Assembly (NCBI GenBank): GCA_050301795.1
Contig: JBNKZU010000012.1
Coordinates: forward strand, 1-15,809
DNA from: JBNKZU01 sp050301795
GTDB lineage: Bacteria; Pseudomonadota; Gammaproteobacteria; Thiohalomonadales; Thiohalomonadaceae
Reading direction: 5' to 3'
DNA: 15,809 bases
This document shows, piece after piece, positions 7,728 to 15,203 of the stretch. Under the pieces are notes generated by a model that was given only the letters and a program-made list of their open reading frames with translations, made no database searches and was not told the DNA's origin. How positions within the stretch are numbered: the first letter of the stretch is position 1; the number at the start of each line of letters is the position of its first letter. Both the position numbers and the translations under genes were made by a program.

Positions 7728-7786
7728 GTGCGGCTTTTCCGATTTCGGATAGTTGTTTTAAAAACATAGAGTTACGGATTTTAGAG

Positions 7787-7921
7787 ATGAAAAGAACCTT
7801 TCAACCAAGCAATATTAAACGCGCTCGTAATCACGGCTTCCGCGCAAGAATGAGTACAGTTGGTGGCCGTAAGGTCATTAAAGCACGTCGCGCTAAGGGT
7901 CGTGCACGTTTAAGCGCATAA
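7787..7921 (+). CDS. rpmH: 50S ribosomal protein L34
   Basis: L34 is a small, highly basic protein of the large ribosomal subunit. The product is 44 residues, beginning MKRTFQPSNIKRARNHGF, with the family hallmarks RTFQPS, HGFRARM and RRAKGRARL. It is slightly shorter at the C-terminus than the 46-residue E. coli protein. The ATG follows a weak ribosome-binding region. The gene heads the rpmH-rnpA-yidD-yidC cluster and is served by the promoter at 7698-7727. Its TAA stop is directly followed in the same frame by rnpA sequence. Confidence 0.97.
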   Translation: MKRTFQPSNIKRARNHGFRARMSTVGGRKVIKARRAKGRARLSA

Positions 7922-7933
7922 GGTAAACCTACA

Positions 7934-8290
7934 ATTAATCTTCCTCCTACGTCGTATCGGTTTACCCGTGGACATAGACTTCTTGAGCAAAATGAGTTTA
8001 AGTCAGTCTTTAAGGAGGGTAAAAGAGTAGGGGATAACAACCTTACTCTGGTCTATCGACCCAATGGTCGTAATAATCCACGATTGGGTTTGGCCATAGC
8101 AAAACGGTTTGTTAAAAGAGCCGTAAAAAGAAACCAGATAAAACGTCAGGTTCGCGAAAGCTTACGCCTAAATATGCTCAATATCGGTGGGTTTGATATC
8201 GTTTTATTGGTTAGACCCGGTATCGTTAATGCTGATAGGAGTGAAATCCGTAAAACGATCGATCGTTTATGGGGTAAGATCAGAAGGTGA
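7934..8290 (+). CDS. rnpA: Ribonuclease P protein component, probably with an ATT start
   Basis: RnpA is the protein subunit that binds RNase P RNA and helps it cut the 5' leader from precursor tRNAs. Homology runs from YRFTRGHRLLEQNEF (from residue 8) through PRLGLAIAKR to the RNR signature RNQIKRQVRES at residues 66-76, and ends LWGKIRR. The open frame begins right after the rpmH stop and has no ATG, GTG or TTG until TTG at 8084. Starting there would remove 50 residues, including the first strand and helix. ATT at 7934 gives 118 residues, matching the usual length (E. coli 119), with AAGG about 10 bases upstream. ATT starts are known from E. coli infC and pcnB. The family is certain; the start codon is inferred. 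A sequencing error or another rare start such as ACG at 7949 is possible. The stop overlaps the yidD ATG by one base. Confidence 0.85.
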   Translation: MNLPPTSYRFTRGHRLLEQNEFKSVFKEGKRVGDNNLTLVYRPNGRNNPRLGLAIAKRFVKRAVKRNQIKRQVRESLRLNMLNIGGFDIVLLVRPGIVNADRSEIRKTIDRLWGKIRR

Positions 8291-8526
8291 TGCGTAGATT
8301 GCTTGTTTTACTTATCTCAGGATATCGATATCTTGTTAGCCCATTTCTTGGCAACAACTGCCGATACTATCCCACCTGTTCAGATTATTCACAACAAGCG
8401 ATAATGCATCACGGCGTGATTCGTGGGGTATGGTTAAGCGTTAAACGAATCTCTCGATGTCATCCGTGGCATGAGGGTGGCCTTGATCCTGTGCCCAGAG
8501 CCAAACAAAACATAACCAAAGAGTAA
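8290..8526 (+). CDS. yidD: Membrane protein insertion efficiency factor YidD
   Basis: YidD is a small membrane-associated protein that assists Sec/YidC-dependent insertion of inner-membrane proteins. The 78-residue product has the family core: an N-terminal amphipathic stretch (LLVLLISGYRYLVSPFLG), then the cysteine-bearing block NCRYYPTCSDYS, GVIRGVWLSVKRISRCHPW and GGLDPVP. All three conserved cysteines are present. ATG at 8290 shares its A with the rnpA TGA stop, which suggests translational coupling. An in-frame GTG at 8287 would add one residue. yidC follows after 3 bases. Confidence 0.95.
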   Translation: MRRLLVLLISGYRYLVSPFLGNNCRYYPTCSDYSQQAIMHHGVIRGVWLSVKRISRCHPWHEGGLDPVPRAKQNITKE

Positions 8527-8529
8527 ACG

Positions 8530-10188
8530 ATGGATTTCCAGCGTCTGATTTTATTAGTAGCCCTAACCTTTACATTAATGTTGATGTGGGAGGCGTGGCA
8601 AAAAGATTATGGCCCCCAACCTGTAATAACTGAGCAGGCTGCCTCATCTGCACAACCCTCAAATGTCTTGACTAATCAGGATCTTCCGACCTCCATTCAG
8701 GCAACCACACCATCAGCTTCGATAACCGATGCCCCTGTTGCAAAAGCAAGTGTGGTTGAGTCGGTACAACGAATCAATATAGAGACTGACCTACTCCGAA
8801 TCGAGATCGACGCCAAAGGTGGAGATATCCGCAGAGCAGAGCTGATCGACTACCCTGTCGAAATCGACAAACCCGAGGTTTCATTTCGGTTGATGGATGA
8901 CGCGGATGAACTGTTTATTGCACAGTCCGGTCTATTGTCGACAACAGGTCAAGAGGTGCCGAGTCACCATCAAATCTATCACTCAGCAAGCACGAATTAC
9001 AAAATGTCCGCAGATAGCGACACTCTGTCTGTAACGCTTAATTGGATCGGTAAGGATGGGCTTAATATCGACAAGGTCTATACCTTCACTCGTGGTAGCT
9101 ATGTCGTTAATGTAGATTATGTCGTGAACAACAGCAGTAATAAAAGCTGGACAGGTCATAGCTATGAACAGCTTCAAAGAAGCCAGCCAAAAGATGATGG
9201 AGGTAAAAGCTCCTTTATCTACACCTACACTGGTGGAGTTGTTTACACTCAGGAAGAGAAGTACGAAAAGATCAGTTTTGATGATATGAAGGAGAAGAGA
9301 CTGGATCGGACAAGCCAAGGCGGCTGGGTAGCGATGATTCAGCACTACTTCCTGGCAGCCTGGATACCATCACAGCAGGAAGAGAATCGCTTCTATACCA
9401 AATCTCCCGGTGGAGATCGTTATATTATCGGAACGGTTAGCCCTGCAAAGATTATTGGTGCCGGTGAAAGCGGCAAGCTTTCATCGAACCTCTTTATCGG
9501 CCCTAAACTTCAGGATGAGTTAGAGGCAACGGCAACCGGTCTCGATCTAGTTGTTGATTATGGCATTCTCCATATTATTGCGAAGCCACTCTCTTGGCTG
9601 CTTGCAAAGATCCATGGCGTAGTTGGCAACTGGGGCTGGGCCATTATCATCCTTACCATCATGATTAAGGCTGTTTTCTACAAGCTTTCAGAAACCAGTT
9701 ATAAGTCGATGGCTCAAATGCGTAAATTCCAGCCAAAGATGCAGGCGATGAAAGAGCGTTATGGCGATGATCGTGAAGCTTTAAACAAAGCAACGATGAA
9801 GCTCTATAAAGAGGAGAAGATCAACCCGTTAGGAGGCTGTCTTCCGATACTGGTTCAGATACCAGTGTTTATCGCACTTTATTGGATGCTTCTTGAAAGT
9901 GTTGAGATGCGTCAAGCACCATTTATATTGTGGATACACGATCTTTCAGCGATGGATCCCTACTATATTCTGCCAGTAATTATGGGGGCGACGATGTTAA
10001 TTCAGCAGCGCCTCAATCCAACGCCGCTCGATCCGATTCAGGCAAAGATCATGATGGCACTGCCAATCGTCTTTACCTTCTTCTTTGCGTTCTTCCCCTC
10101 TGGCCTTGTGGTTTACTGGGTTGCAAATAACACCCTTTCAATTATTCAGCAATGGTATATCACCAGAGTTGTTGTTACAGAAAAATAG
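8530..10188 (+). CDS. yidC: Membrane protein insertase YidC
   Basis: YidC inserts and folds inner-membrane proteins, alone or with SecYEG. The 552-residue length is typical for Gram-negative YidC. It has an N-terminal membrane anchor at about 5-20, then a Pro/Ser/Thr/Ala-rich linker. The large periplasmic P1 domain runs from about 80 to 335 and contains the GGW and QHYFLAAWIP blocks. The conserved insertase core has membrane segments near 345-360, 367-388, 436-456, 475-492 and 508-540. The cytoplasmic hairpin between them holds MAQMRKFQPKMQAMKERYGDDR. The core motif NPLGGCLPILVQIPVFIALYW is intact. The position of the hydrophilic-groove arginine of E. coli YidC appears to be Lys380. A strong terminator follows 18 bases after the stop. 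Confidence 0.98.
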   Translation: MDFQRLILLVALTFTLMLMWEAWQKDYGPQPVITEQAASSAQPSNVLTNQDLPTSIQATTPSASITDAPVAKASVVESVQRINIETDLLRIEIDAKGGDIRRAELIDYPVEIDKPEVSFRLMDDADELFIAQSGLLSTTGQEVPSHHQIYHSASTNYKMSADSDTLSVTLNWIGKDGLNIDKVYTFTRGSYVVNVDYVVNNSSNKSWTGHSYEQLQRSQPKDDGGKSSFIYTYTGGVVYTQEEKYEKISFDDMKEKRLDRTSQGGWVAMIQHYFLAAWIPSQQEENRFYTKSPGGDRYIIGTVSPAKIIGAGESGKLSSNLFIGPKLQDELEATATGLDLVVDYGILHIIAKPLSWLLAKIHGVVGNWGWAIIILTIMIKAVFYKLSETSYKSMAQMRKFQPKMQAMKERYGDDREALNKATMKLYKEEKINPLGGCLPILVQIPVFIALYWMLLESVEMRQAPFILWIHDLSAMDPYYILPVIMGATMLIQQRLNPTPLDPIQAKIMMALPIVFTFFFAFFPSGLVVYWVANNTLSIIQQWYITRVVVTEK

Positions 10189-10206
10189 AGAATTGCCGTA
10201 ATCACC

Positions 10207-10239
10207 AAAAAGGCGTAGTTTGAACTACGCCTTTTTTTT
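10207..10239 (+). terminator. Intrinsic terminator after yidC
   Basis: AAGGCGTAG and CTACGCCTT pair around a short TTTGAA loop, followed by eight T residues, with A residues on the 5' side. The near-symmetry suggests it could work in both directions. It ends the rpmH-yidC transcript 28 bases before the mnmE start codon. Confidence 0.92.
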
Positions 10240-10266
10240 CATCAGAAATAAGCATTAGTTGTATCT

Positions 10267-11610
10267 ATGAAATCAGACACCATTACAGCACAAGCCACAC
10301 CGCCGGGAAGAGGTGGAATTAGTGTTATCAGAGTATCTGGACCTCAGGCAGAAGAGGTTGCAGAAAGATTGCTGGGACATTGTCCAAAGATACGATACGC
10401 AGAGTATCTGCCGTTTAAAGATCTGGAAGGCGAGATCCTAGACGAAGGTATCGCGCTATTTTATAAAGCCCCTTACTCCTTCACTGGCGAGGATGTTCTC
10501 GAACTGCAAGGGCATGGGGGCCAGGTTGTGGCCGACCGTATTCTTCAAGCAGTCATGTCACTGGGTGTTCGTGCAGCAAAGCCCGGTGAGTTTTCAGAAC
10601 GCGCCTTTATGAATGACAAAATGGATCTTGCCCAAGCAGAAGCAATTGCCGATTTGATTGATGCCACCAGTGAAGAGGCTGCGCGTTCCGCGATTCGATC
10701 ACTACAGGGTGATTTTTCAAAAAGGATCAATCAACTCGTCGAATCGATTATTGCATTACGCATTAATGTTGAGTCTGCGATCGATTTTCCTGAAGAGGAG
10801 ATCGACTTCCTTGCTGATGGAGAGATAGAACAACAACTAATCGAAGTGATTCATCATCTGGATAAGGTACAAACAGCCGCCAAACAGGGATCGCTACTAA
10901 GGGAAGGGATGCATATTGCTTTGGCTGGAAGACCTAATGCGGGTAAATCATCATTGCTTAATGCCCTGTCGGGCGAGGAGCGAGCAATCGTCACCGACAT
11001 TGCGGGAACAACTCGCGACCTGTTAAAGCAGGAGATCAATATTGATGGAATGCCGCTGCATATTATTGATACCGCAGGTCTAAGAGAGAGTGAAGACGTT
11101 GTTGAGCTAGAGGGAATAAGACGAGCGTGGGAAGCTATCGAAAAGGCGGATAAAATTCTTCTGCTAACAGAGGCGGCAACGGGTTTAACAAAAGACGAAG
11201 AAGCGATACTAGATAGGTTTTCGAAGCACAACGATGTCACCATCATTGAAAACAAAATCGATCTTATTAATAAAGAGCCAGACATCAACAGAGAAAAAAA
11301 CAGAATCACCATTTCACTCTCCGCAAAAACTGGATCTGGTATCGATTTATTGCGACAACATCTCAAACAGAGCATGGGTTACCAGGGGCATGGCGAAGGT
11401 AGCTTTATGGCTCGCCGCCGTCATCTGGATGCAATATCAAGAGCACGTGCCTCACTGGATATAGCAGTTGTTCATTTAAAACAACGAGACGGGGAGTTAG
11501 TTGCAGAAGAGTTAAGAATCGCACAACAATCCTTAAATGAAATTACCGGCGAATTTACATCTGACGACCTTCTCGGAAAGATATTTACCAGTTTCTGTAT
11601 TGGTAAATAA
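10267..11610 (+). CDS. mnmE: tRNA modification GTPase MnmE
   Basis: MnmE works with MnmG to build the carboxymethylaminomethyl group on wobble uridine 34 of certain tRNAs, using GTP hydrolysis and a formyl-folate cofactor. The 447-residue protein is complete. The N-terminal folate-binding domain has TPPGRGGISVIRVSG at 11-25. The inserted G domain has G1 GRPNAGKS at 221-228, G2 in DIAGTTRD, G3 DTAG at 268-271 and G4 NKID at 329-332. The C-terminus ends in the hallmark FCIGK with Cys444. The start is the only ATG that gives the family N-terminus (DTITAQATPPG), and the ribosome-binding site is weak. The usual next gene, mnmG, is absent here; a convergent operon follows instead. Confidence 0.98.
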   Translation: MKSDTITAQATPPGRGGISVIRVSGPQAEEVAERLLGHCPKIRYAEYLPFKDLEGEILDEGIALFYKAPYSFTGEDVLELQGHGGQVVADRILQAVMSLGVRAAKPGEFSERAFMNDKMDLAQAEAIADLIDATSEEAARSAIRSLQGDFSKRINQLVESIIALRINVESAIDFPEEEIDFLADGEIEQQLIEVIHHLDKVQTAAKQGSLLREGMHIALAGRPNAGKSSLLNALSGEERAIVTDIAGTTRDLLKQEINIDGMPLHIIDTAGLRESEDVVELEGIRRAWEAIEKADKILLLTEAATGLTKDEEAILDRFSKHNDVTIIENKIDLINKEPDINREKNRITISLSAKTGSGIDLLRQHLKQSMGYQGHGEGSFMARRRHLDAISRARASLDIAVVHLKQRDGELVAEELRIAQQSLNEITGEFTSDDLLGKIFTSFCIGK

Positions 11611-11638
11611 CCTCAGCCTCTTATCCCGAGCTGAGGTT
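11609..11638. terminator. Hairpin between convergent mnmE and the membrane-protein gene
   Basis: AACCTCAGC pairs perfectly with GCTGAGGTT around a 12-base loop, directly at the mnmE stop. Neither strand has a good T tract after it, so it may stabilise 3' ends or act as a weak shared terminator between the converging genes. Confidence 0.4.
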
Positions 11639-11644
11639 AAAAAG

Positions 11645-12220
11645 TTAAGAGCGCGGTTTCCGGTAGTAGATCATCAGAATAAGCAATAGACAGGCGATTG
11701 CGGTTACTACAGGAAATAACAGCGTTGTCATGCTGTAGTTTTCCAACGCCATGACTACCAGCCCATTTCTAATCGCAAACAATAAATAAAATAGTGAATG
11801 CTCCTGCTCAGGATGATGCCATGCCTTTCGAAGTGTTGGACCAAATCCGAGGGTGTCGACGGTGGTTAATATAATCACGGCCGATAGAGGATCCTGGGTG
11901 ACAAACCACAAGGGTAGTGAGCTTATCGCCATTATTAGGTAGATCCAATCGGAAACCGTAATGGTAAGGTCGGCCTTATGGCGATAAGCCAAATATGCAA
12001 TATAGAAAGTGATTAATCCTGAGATGCCAATGGGAAATGCACCGACACCGCCATTATCAGCGAGTTGTGCCAGGAAGACGACAAAGGTGGTTAATCCCCA
12101 AATAACCCAGGAGAATAGGTGGGGCCTGGTTTTGCCGGTATTGATTGATCGAATGTAAGGGATAAATGAGTATAAGGTTAGCGCGATAGCAACAAGGCTT
12201 AGCCACTCCTTAATGGTCAT
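11645..12220 (-). CDS. Uncharacterised multi-pass membrane protein with PQ-loop-like repeats
   Basis: I do not recognise a named family for this 191-residue protein. It is strongly hydrophobic, with about six or seven membrane segments (near 5-22, 35-53, 62-80, 90-107, 113-126, 144-159 and 166-186). Two similar stretches stand out: SFIPYIRSINTGKTRPHLFSW near 18-38 and LGFGPTLRKAWHHPEQEHSLF near 124-144. Each has a helix ending in a proline, a basic patch, a short polar loop and an aromatic helix start. This resembles the duplicated layout of PQ-loop/SWEET-like transporters, though the PQ dipeptide itself is missing. Its ATG overlaps the stop of the transglutaminase gene by one base (TAATG), so the two are translationally coupled. 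A role in transport or in the same envelope process is inference only. Confidence 0.8.
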   Translation of the reverse strand: MTIKEWLSLVAIALTLYSFIPYIRSINTGKTRPHLFSWVIWGLTTFVVFLAQLADNGGVGAFPIGISGLITFYIAYLAYRHKADLTITVSDWIYLIMAISSLPLWFVTQDPLSAVIILTTVDTLGFGPTLRKAWHHPEQEHSLFYLLFAIRNGLVVMALENYSMTTLLFPVVTAIACLLLILMIYYRKPRS

Positions 12221-14208
12221 TATGGTTTAAACCGATTGATCTCTTTAATAAAGAGCTTGTGTTGAATGGTATTGTTTAAGCCGCCATAGCGTAGATGGTG
12301 ATAGAGCTGGGTTATGCGTTTGATCGAATCCTGTAAATGAGGAAGCTGTTTCGAGACACGATTAGCGATGCTCTGTGGAGATTCTGATGGTTTGATCGCG
12401 ATCCCTTTTTTGGCCAGTTTGTTACAGAATCGTTGATAGTGTTTTAAAAGTGGATCAACCCTGTTTCGATCACGGTAGTTGTTATAGATCAGGATTAGAA
12501 GGATCGGAAGAATTAATGAGACAACCAAGGCGATCGACCAACTCCAGCGAAAGTTATTCAGACCAAGTTTGTTAATCAACTCCTGTTGGCGTTGTTGATT
12601 AAAGCCAACGACCCATTGATTCCACTGATGATTTATCGCATCCCATTGGTTTTGAATCTTGATAAACGCCTTGGTTATGAAGGATATACCGCTACCAACT
12701 CTCCTCTCTATAGTTTCAAATCGACGATCATCCTGATTAGAGATAACACGCTCAAGCGGAATCACAGAGGTTGGGTCAACCCGAACCCACCCCTGTTCGT
12801 CGAGCCATACTTCTGCCCAGGCGTGAGCATCGGACTGACGAACAATAAGATAGTTTCCAACAGGATTCAGCTCCCCTCCCTGATATCCGACAACAACCCG
12901 CGCAGGAATATTCGCGGCTCGCATCATGGTGACAAAGCTTGCAGCATAGTGCTCACAAAACCCCTGTCGGGATTCAAACATAAATTGATCAACAACATCA
13001 CCACCCAGAGCAGGAGGCTGACGAGTATAGTAGAAAGGTTCGGTTCTAAAGTAATTCAAAACGGCTTGAACGTAGTCATAATCGGAATCAGCTTTAAATC
13101 GCATCTTCATTGCAAGTTGATAGGTTTGCTGGTTTTTATCCTCTGGTAGATCCAGCCCCTCATAAAACTCCCATCCGTTGAGTTCGGTTTGCCGATAATC
13201 AATATAGGACTCAAGTGAATACTCAATGCGAGAGGTTAGCTTATGTTTTAGTTCAATTTGAAAATCGGGATAGAGTGTATATCGCCGGTCGATACGAATG
13301 GGTTGAATCGAGGGAAGATCCAACGCAACCAATGCGGTTTGCTGATGTGGCTCAAAGATAATGGTGTATGAGGTTGGTTCTGAAAGCCATCTCATCTTAT
13401 TAAACCGATGGCTGTTCAAAAGGTGAGAATCATAGGATAGCTGAGTCCAGCGACTGCCGTCTGTTTTCCAGAAGACCATGGCACGCCAGTAGAGGAAATT
13501 TGCTGGTGGAATGTCATCTTTAAAATTGACTCGAAAAGCGATCTCTTCCGAGTCAACCAAATCGGTAATATTACCCATCGTCATCTCATCACTTAAACCT
13601 GTGGTCGCGGTTTGGTTCTTGTCGGTTAAACCCCAAAGCGGTGCATTGAAACGGGGAAATAAGATAAAGAGTGCAAGCATGATCGGTATCGACTGAATAA
13701 TCATTACACCACTATGTCGGAAGTAGTACTTAATATTTGCGGTCGAGGTCTCAGGATGATTAAGAGCGATCAGTGTCGACATCAGCAGTAGTGCAACAGT
13801 AAAAAGATAGATGCCAATAAAGATGGATTGGCTAAAGAGAAATGTCGTTGCAACGAGAAAATAGGCGATAAAGATAGTAATCATGGCATCGCGCAGTGTG
13901 CGAATCTCTATAAGCTTTAAAGCAAGCAACAACGTTAATAGTGCAACCCCCGGCTCTTGGCCAAAGAGCGTATGAAACTGGTTTAAAATAAGCAGGGATG
14001 CCGCAATCGTGAGAAGAGCCTTAAGCACCTTTCCTGGAAGTGGCCAATCCTTTAACTCATACCCAAGACGCCAGATAATCATCAAAACGGCAACGACCGA
14101 AATCATTAGAGGTAGACGAAGCAGGTGTGGTGAAAGAACAAGGGACATCGTTCCGAGCAAAAACAGACGTGCAGTTACTGACGGGATGATCGTCGTTTCG
14201 CTAATCAT
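12220..14208 (-). CDS. tgpA: TgpA-type membrane-anchored transglutaminase-like protein (DUF3488/DUF4129)
   Basis: This 662-residue inner-membrane protein has a periplasmic transglutaminase-like domain. About six membrane helices fill residues 12-190. An extracytoplasmic region follows with YWRAMVFWKTDGSRW and then the transglutaminase core. The catalytic triad is visible: C418 in RQGFCEHYA, H462 in DAHAWAEVW and D478 in WVRVDPT. A further helix at about 553-575 precedes a C-terminal cytoplasmic segment of the DUF4129 kind. The Pseudomonas aeruginosa homologue TgpA is essential for viability there; its substrate is not settled. The start overlaps the DUF58 stop by 4 bases (ATGA), and the stop overlaps the next gene. 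The symbol follows the family name; exact orthology is likely but not proven here. Confidence 0.92.
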   Translation of the reverse strand: MISETTIIPSVTARLFLLGTMSLVLSPHLLRLPLMISVVAVLMIIWRLGYELKDWPLPGKVLKALLTIAASLLILNQFHTLFGQEPGVALLTLLLALKLIEIRTLRDAMITIFIAYFLVATTFLFSQSIFIGIYLFTVALLLMSTLIALNHPETSTANIKYYFRHSGVMIIQSIPIMLALFILFPRFNAPLWGLTDKNQTATTGLSDEMTMGNITDLVDSEEIAFRVNFKDDIPPANFLYWRAMVFWKTDGSRWTQLSYDSHLLNSHRFNKMRWLSEPTSYTIIFEPHQQTALVALDLPSIQPIRIDRRYTLYPDFQIELKHKLTSRIEYSLESYIDYRQTELNGWEFYEGLDLPEDKNQQTYQLAMKMRFKADSDYDYVQAVLNYFRTEPFYYTRQPPALGGDVVDQFMFESRQGFCEHYAASFVTMMRAANIPARVVVGYQGGELNPVGNYLIVRQSDAHAWAEVWLDEQGWVRVDPTSVIPLERVISNQDDRRFETIERRVGSGISFITKAFIKIQNQWDAINHQWNQWVVGFNQQRQQELINKLGLNNFRWSWSIALVVSLILPILLILIYNNYRDRNRVDPLLKHYQRFCNKLAKKGIAIKPSESPQSIANRVSKQLPHLQDSIKRITQLYHHLRYGGLNNTIQHKLFIKEINRFKP

Positions 14209-15194
14209 GATGAATGACCTCGAAGACCAAACAGTGCCAGGGCGTGTAGTGCTTGATGGCGATGTGTTTCACCATGTGAAGGAGAGAGTGTAAAACCGGG
14301 AATATCGATGCCAAAGCTATCTCCGCGTCTTTCGGCATCGATAATCCAGCGCGTGATTTGTGAGAGCCGAGCCTCATCATCAAGGTTGGGTAGAGCGTTC
14401 CAGTTAAACCACAGATCTTCAGAAACGGCTGCACCATACTCTTTTGTCATTAATGGCAAGCCACGCGCCATAGCCTTCCAGTCGATATCCCTTAGCGAAT
14501 CACCTTTTTGATACTCACGTATACCGATATAGTCGTCATCACCCAACCCGCGTTGTATTCGTGTTCCCTGTCTACCGGAAGCGATCGGGGGTGCTTTCCC
14601 AGGTAGTGCTGGAACAGGATAAACCACCGCACTGTTATCAATAAAAACCGGCGACCATGCTCGAAACAGCCCGAGAGGATAGGTGGTTTGTAGTGTAAAA
14701 CGCTCTAACCCAGAGATGCCTCGTTGAGTTGTTGGTTGAGGAATAAAAACGGTTTTGTTGCTTAAAGCCTCAATGTCGATCCCGTGGATTGCTTCATGAT
14801 GGTTATAGAGAATAATCGAGCGTCGGGTTCGTTTTGACGGGTTTTCAATAATTAGCGGGAAATAGAGGGTATTACCACAGAACACCGATTTAGTGTGGCC
14901 GGTTAGTAATACTAGGCGATGGAGATTCTGAAAGGTGTGAACCATCGATGTAAAGCCGACAGCGGTTAACAGAAAGGTCAGCAAAAAGATAAGACTACTG
15001 CTGTAATTAATCGCACCGATCAACATAGAAAACATCACTAACGCATACACAAATCCACTACGGGTCGGGACAATATAGATACGCCGCCGATGGAGAGTGA
15101 TCGGTGCCGGTTTGGCCTTATCCCGATATTGCAGTCGCTCCAAAAAGCTGCGAAAGCTGGAGACAGGGTTGATTAAAGAGGAGACAAAACTCAC
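14205..15194 (-). CDS. DUF58 domain-containing membrane protein
   Basis: The 329-residue protein has two adjacent membrane helices at about 47-64 and 66-86, then an extended region with the DUF58 signature REYQKGDSLRDIDWKAMAR at 226-244. DUF58 proteins are regularly encoded beside MoxR ATPases and often beside TgpA-like transglutaminases, as here. They are thought to act with the ATPase in assembling or activating envelope proteins, but the biochemistry is poorly defined. The start is GTG at 15194, supported by an AGGGG ribosome-binding site 5 bases upstream. The gene begins 9 bases after the MoxR gene and overlaps tgpA by 4 bases. Confidence 0.92.
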   Translation of the reverse strand: MSFVSSLINPVSSFRSFLERLQYRDKAKPAPITLHRRRIYIVPTRSGFVYALVMFSMLIGAINYSSSLIFLLTFLLTAVGFTSMVHTFQNLHRLVLLTGHTKSVFCGNTLYFPLIIENPSKRTRRSIILYNHHEAIHGIDIEALSNKTVFIPQPTTQRGISGLERFTLQTTYPLGLFRAWSPVFIDNSAVVYPVPALPGKAPPIASGRQGTRIQRGLGDDDYIGIREYQKGDSLRDIDWKAMARGLPLMTKEYGAAVSEDLWFNWNALPNLDDEARLSQITRWIIDAERRGDSFGIDIPGFTLSPSHGETHRHQALHALALFGLRGHSS

Positions 15195-15203
15195 AGCAGC
15201 CCC

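Larger units (their letters stand above)
7586..7786. other. oriC: dnaA-rpmH intergenic region, probable oriC part
   Basis: This 201-base gap separates the divergent dnaA and rpmH genes, the usual location of oriC in Pseudomonas-type gammaproteobacteria. It holds one perfect DnaA box at 7656-7664, a relaxed box just inside dnaA, modest AT-rich stretches and the rpmH promoter. Only one GATC is present, at 7706-7709, so there is no Dam/SeqA-style cluster. One strict box is few for a stand-alone origin, which favours co-operation with the dnaA-dnaN gap. Confidence 0.6.

Noticed and set aside
7738..7749. Short hairpin TCCG-ATTT-CGGA in the rpmH leader as an attenuator
   Set aside because: The stem is only four to five bases with a tiny loop, too weak to claim.
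7787..8290. L34-RnpA fusion by read-through of the rpmH stop, since both share one frame
   Set aside because: The stop is TAA, no recoding signal is visible, and both proteins are separate and of normal length if rnpA starts at ATT.
10854..11375. 173-codon minus-strand open frame inside mnmE
   Set aside because: It is antisense to the G domain, Ser-rich and low in complexity, as expected of a shadow frame.
12586..13149. 187-codon plus-strand open frame inside the transglutaminase gene
   Set aside because: It overlaps the catalytic core on the opposite strand and has no independent support.
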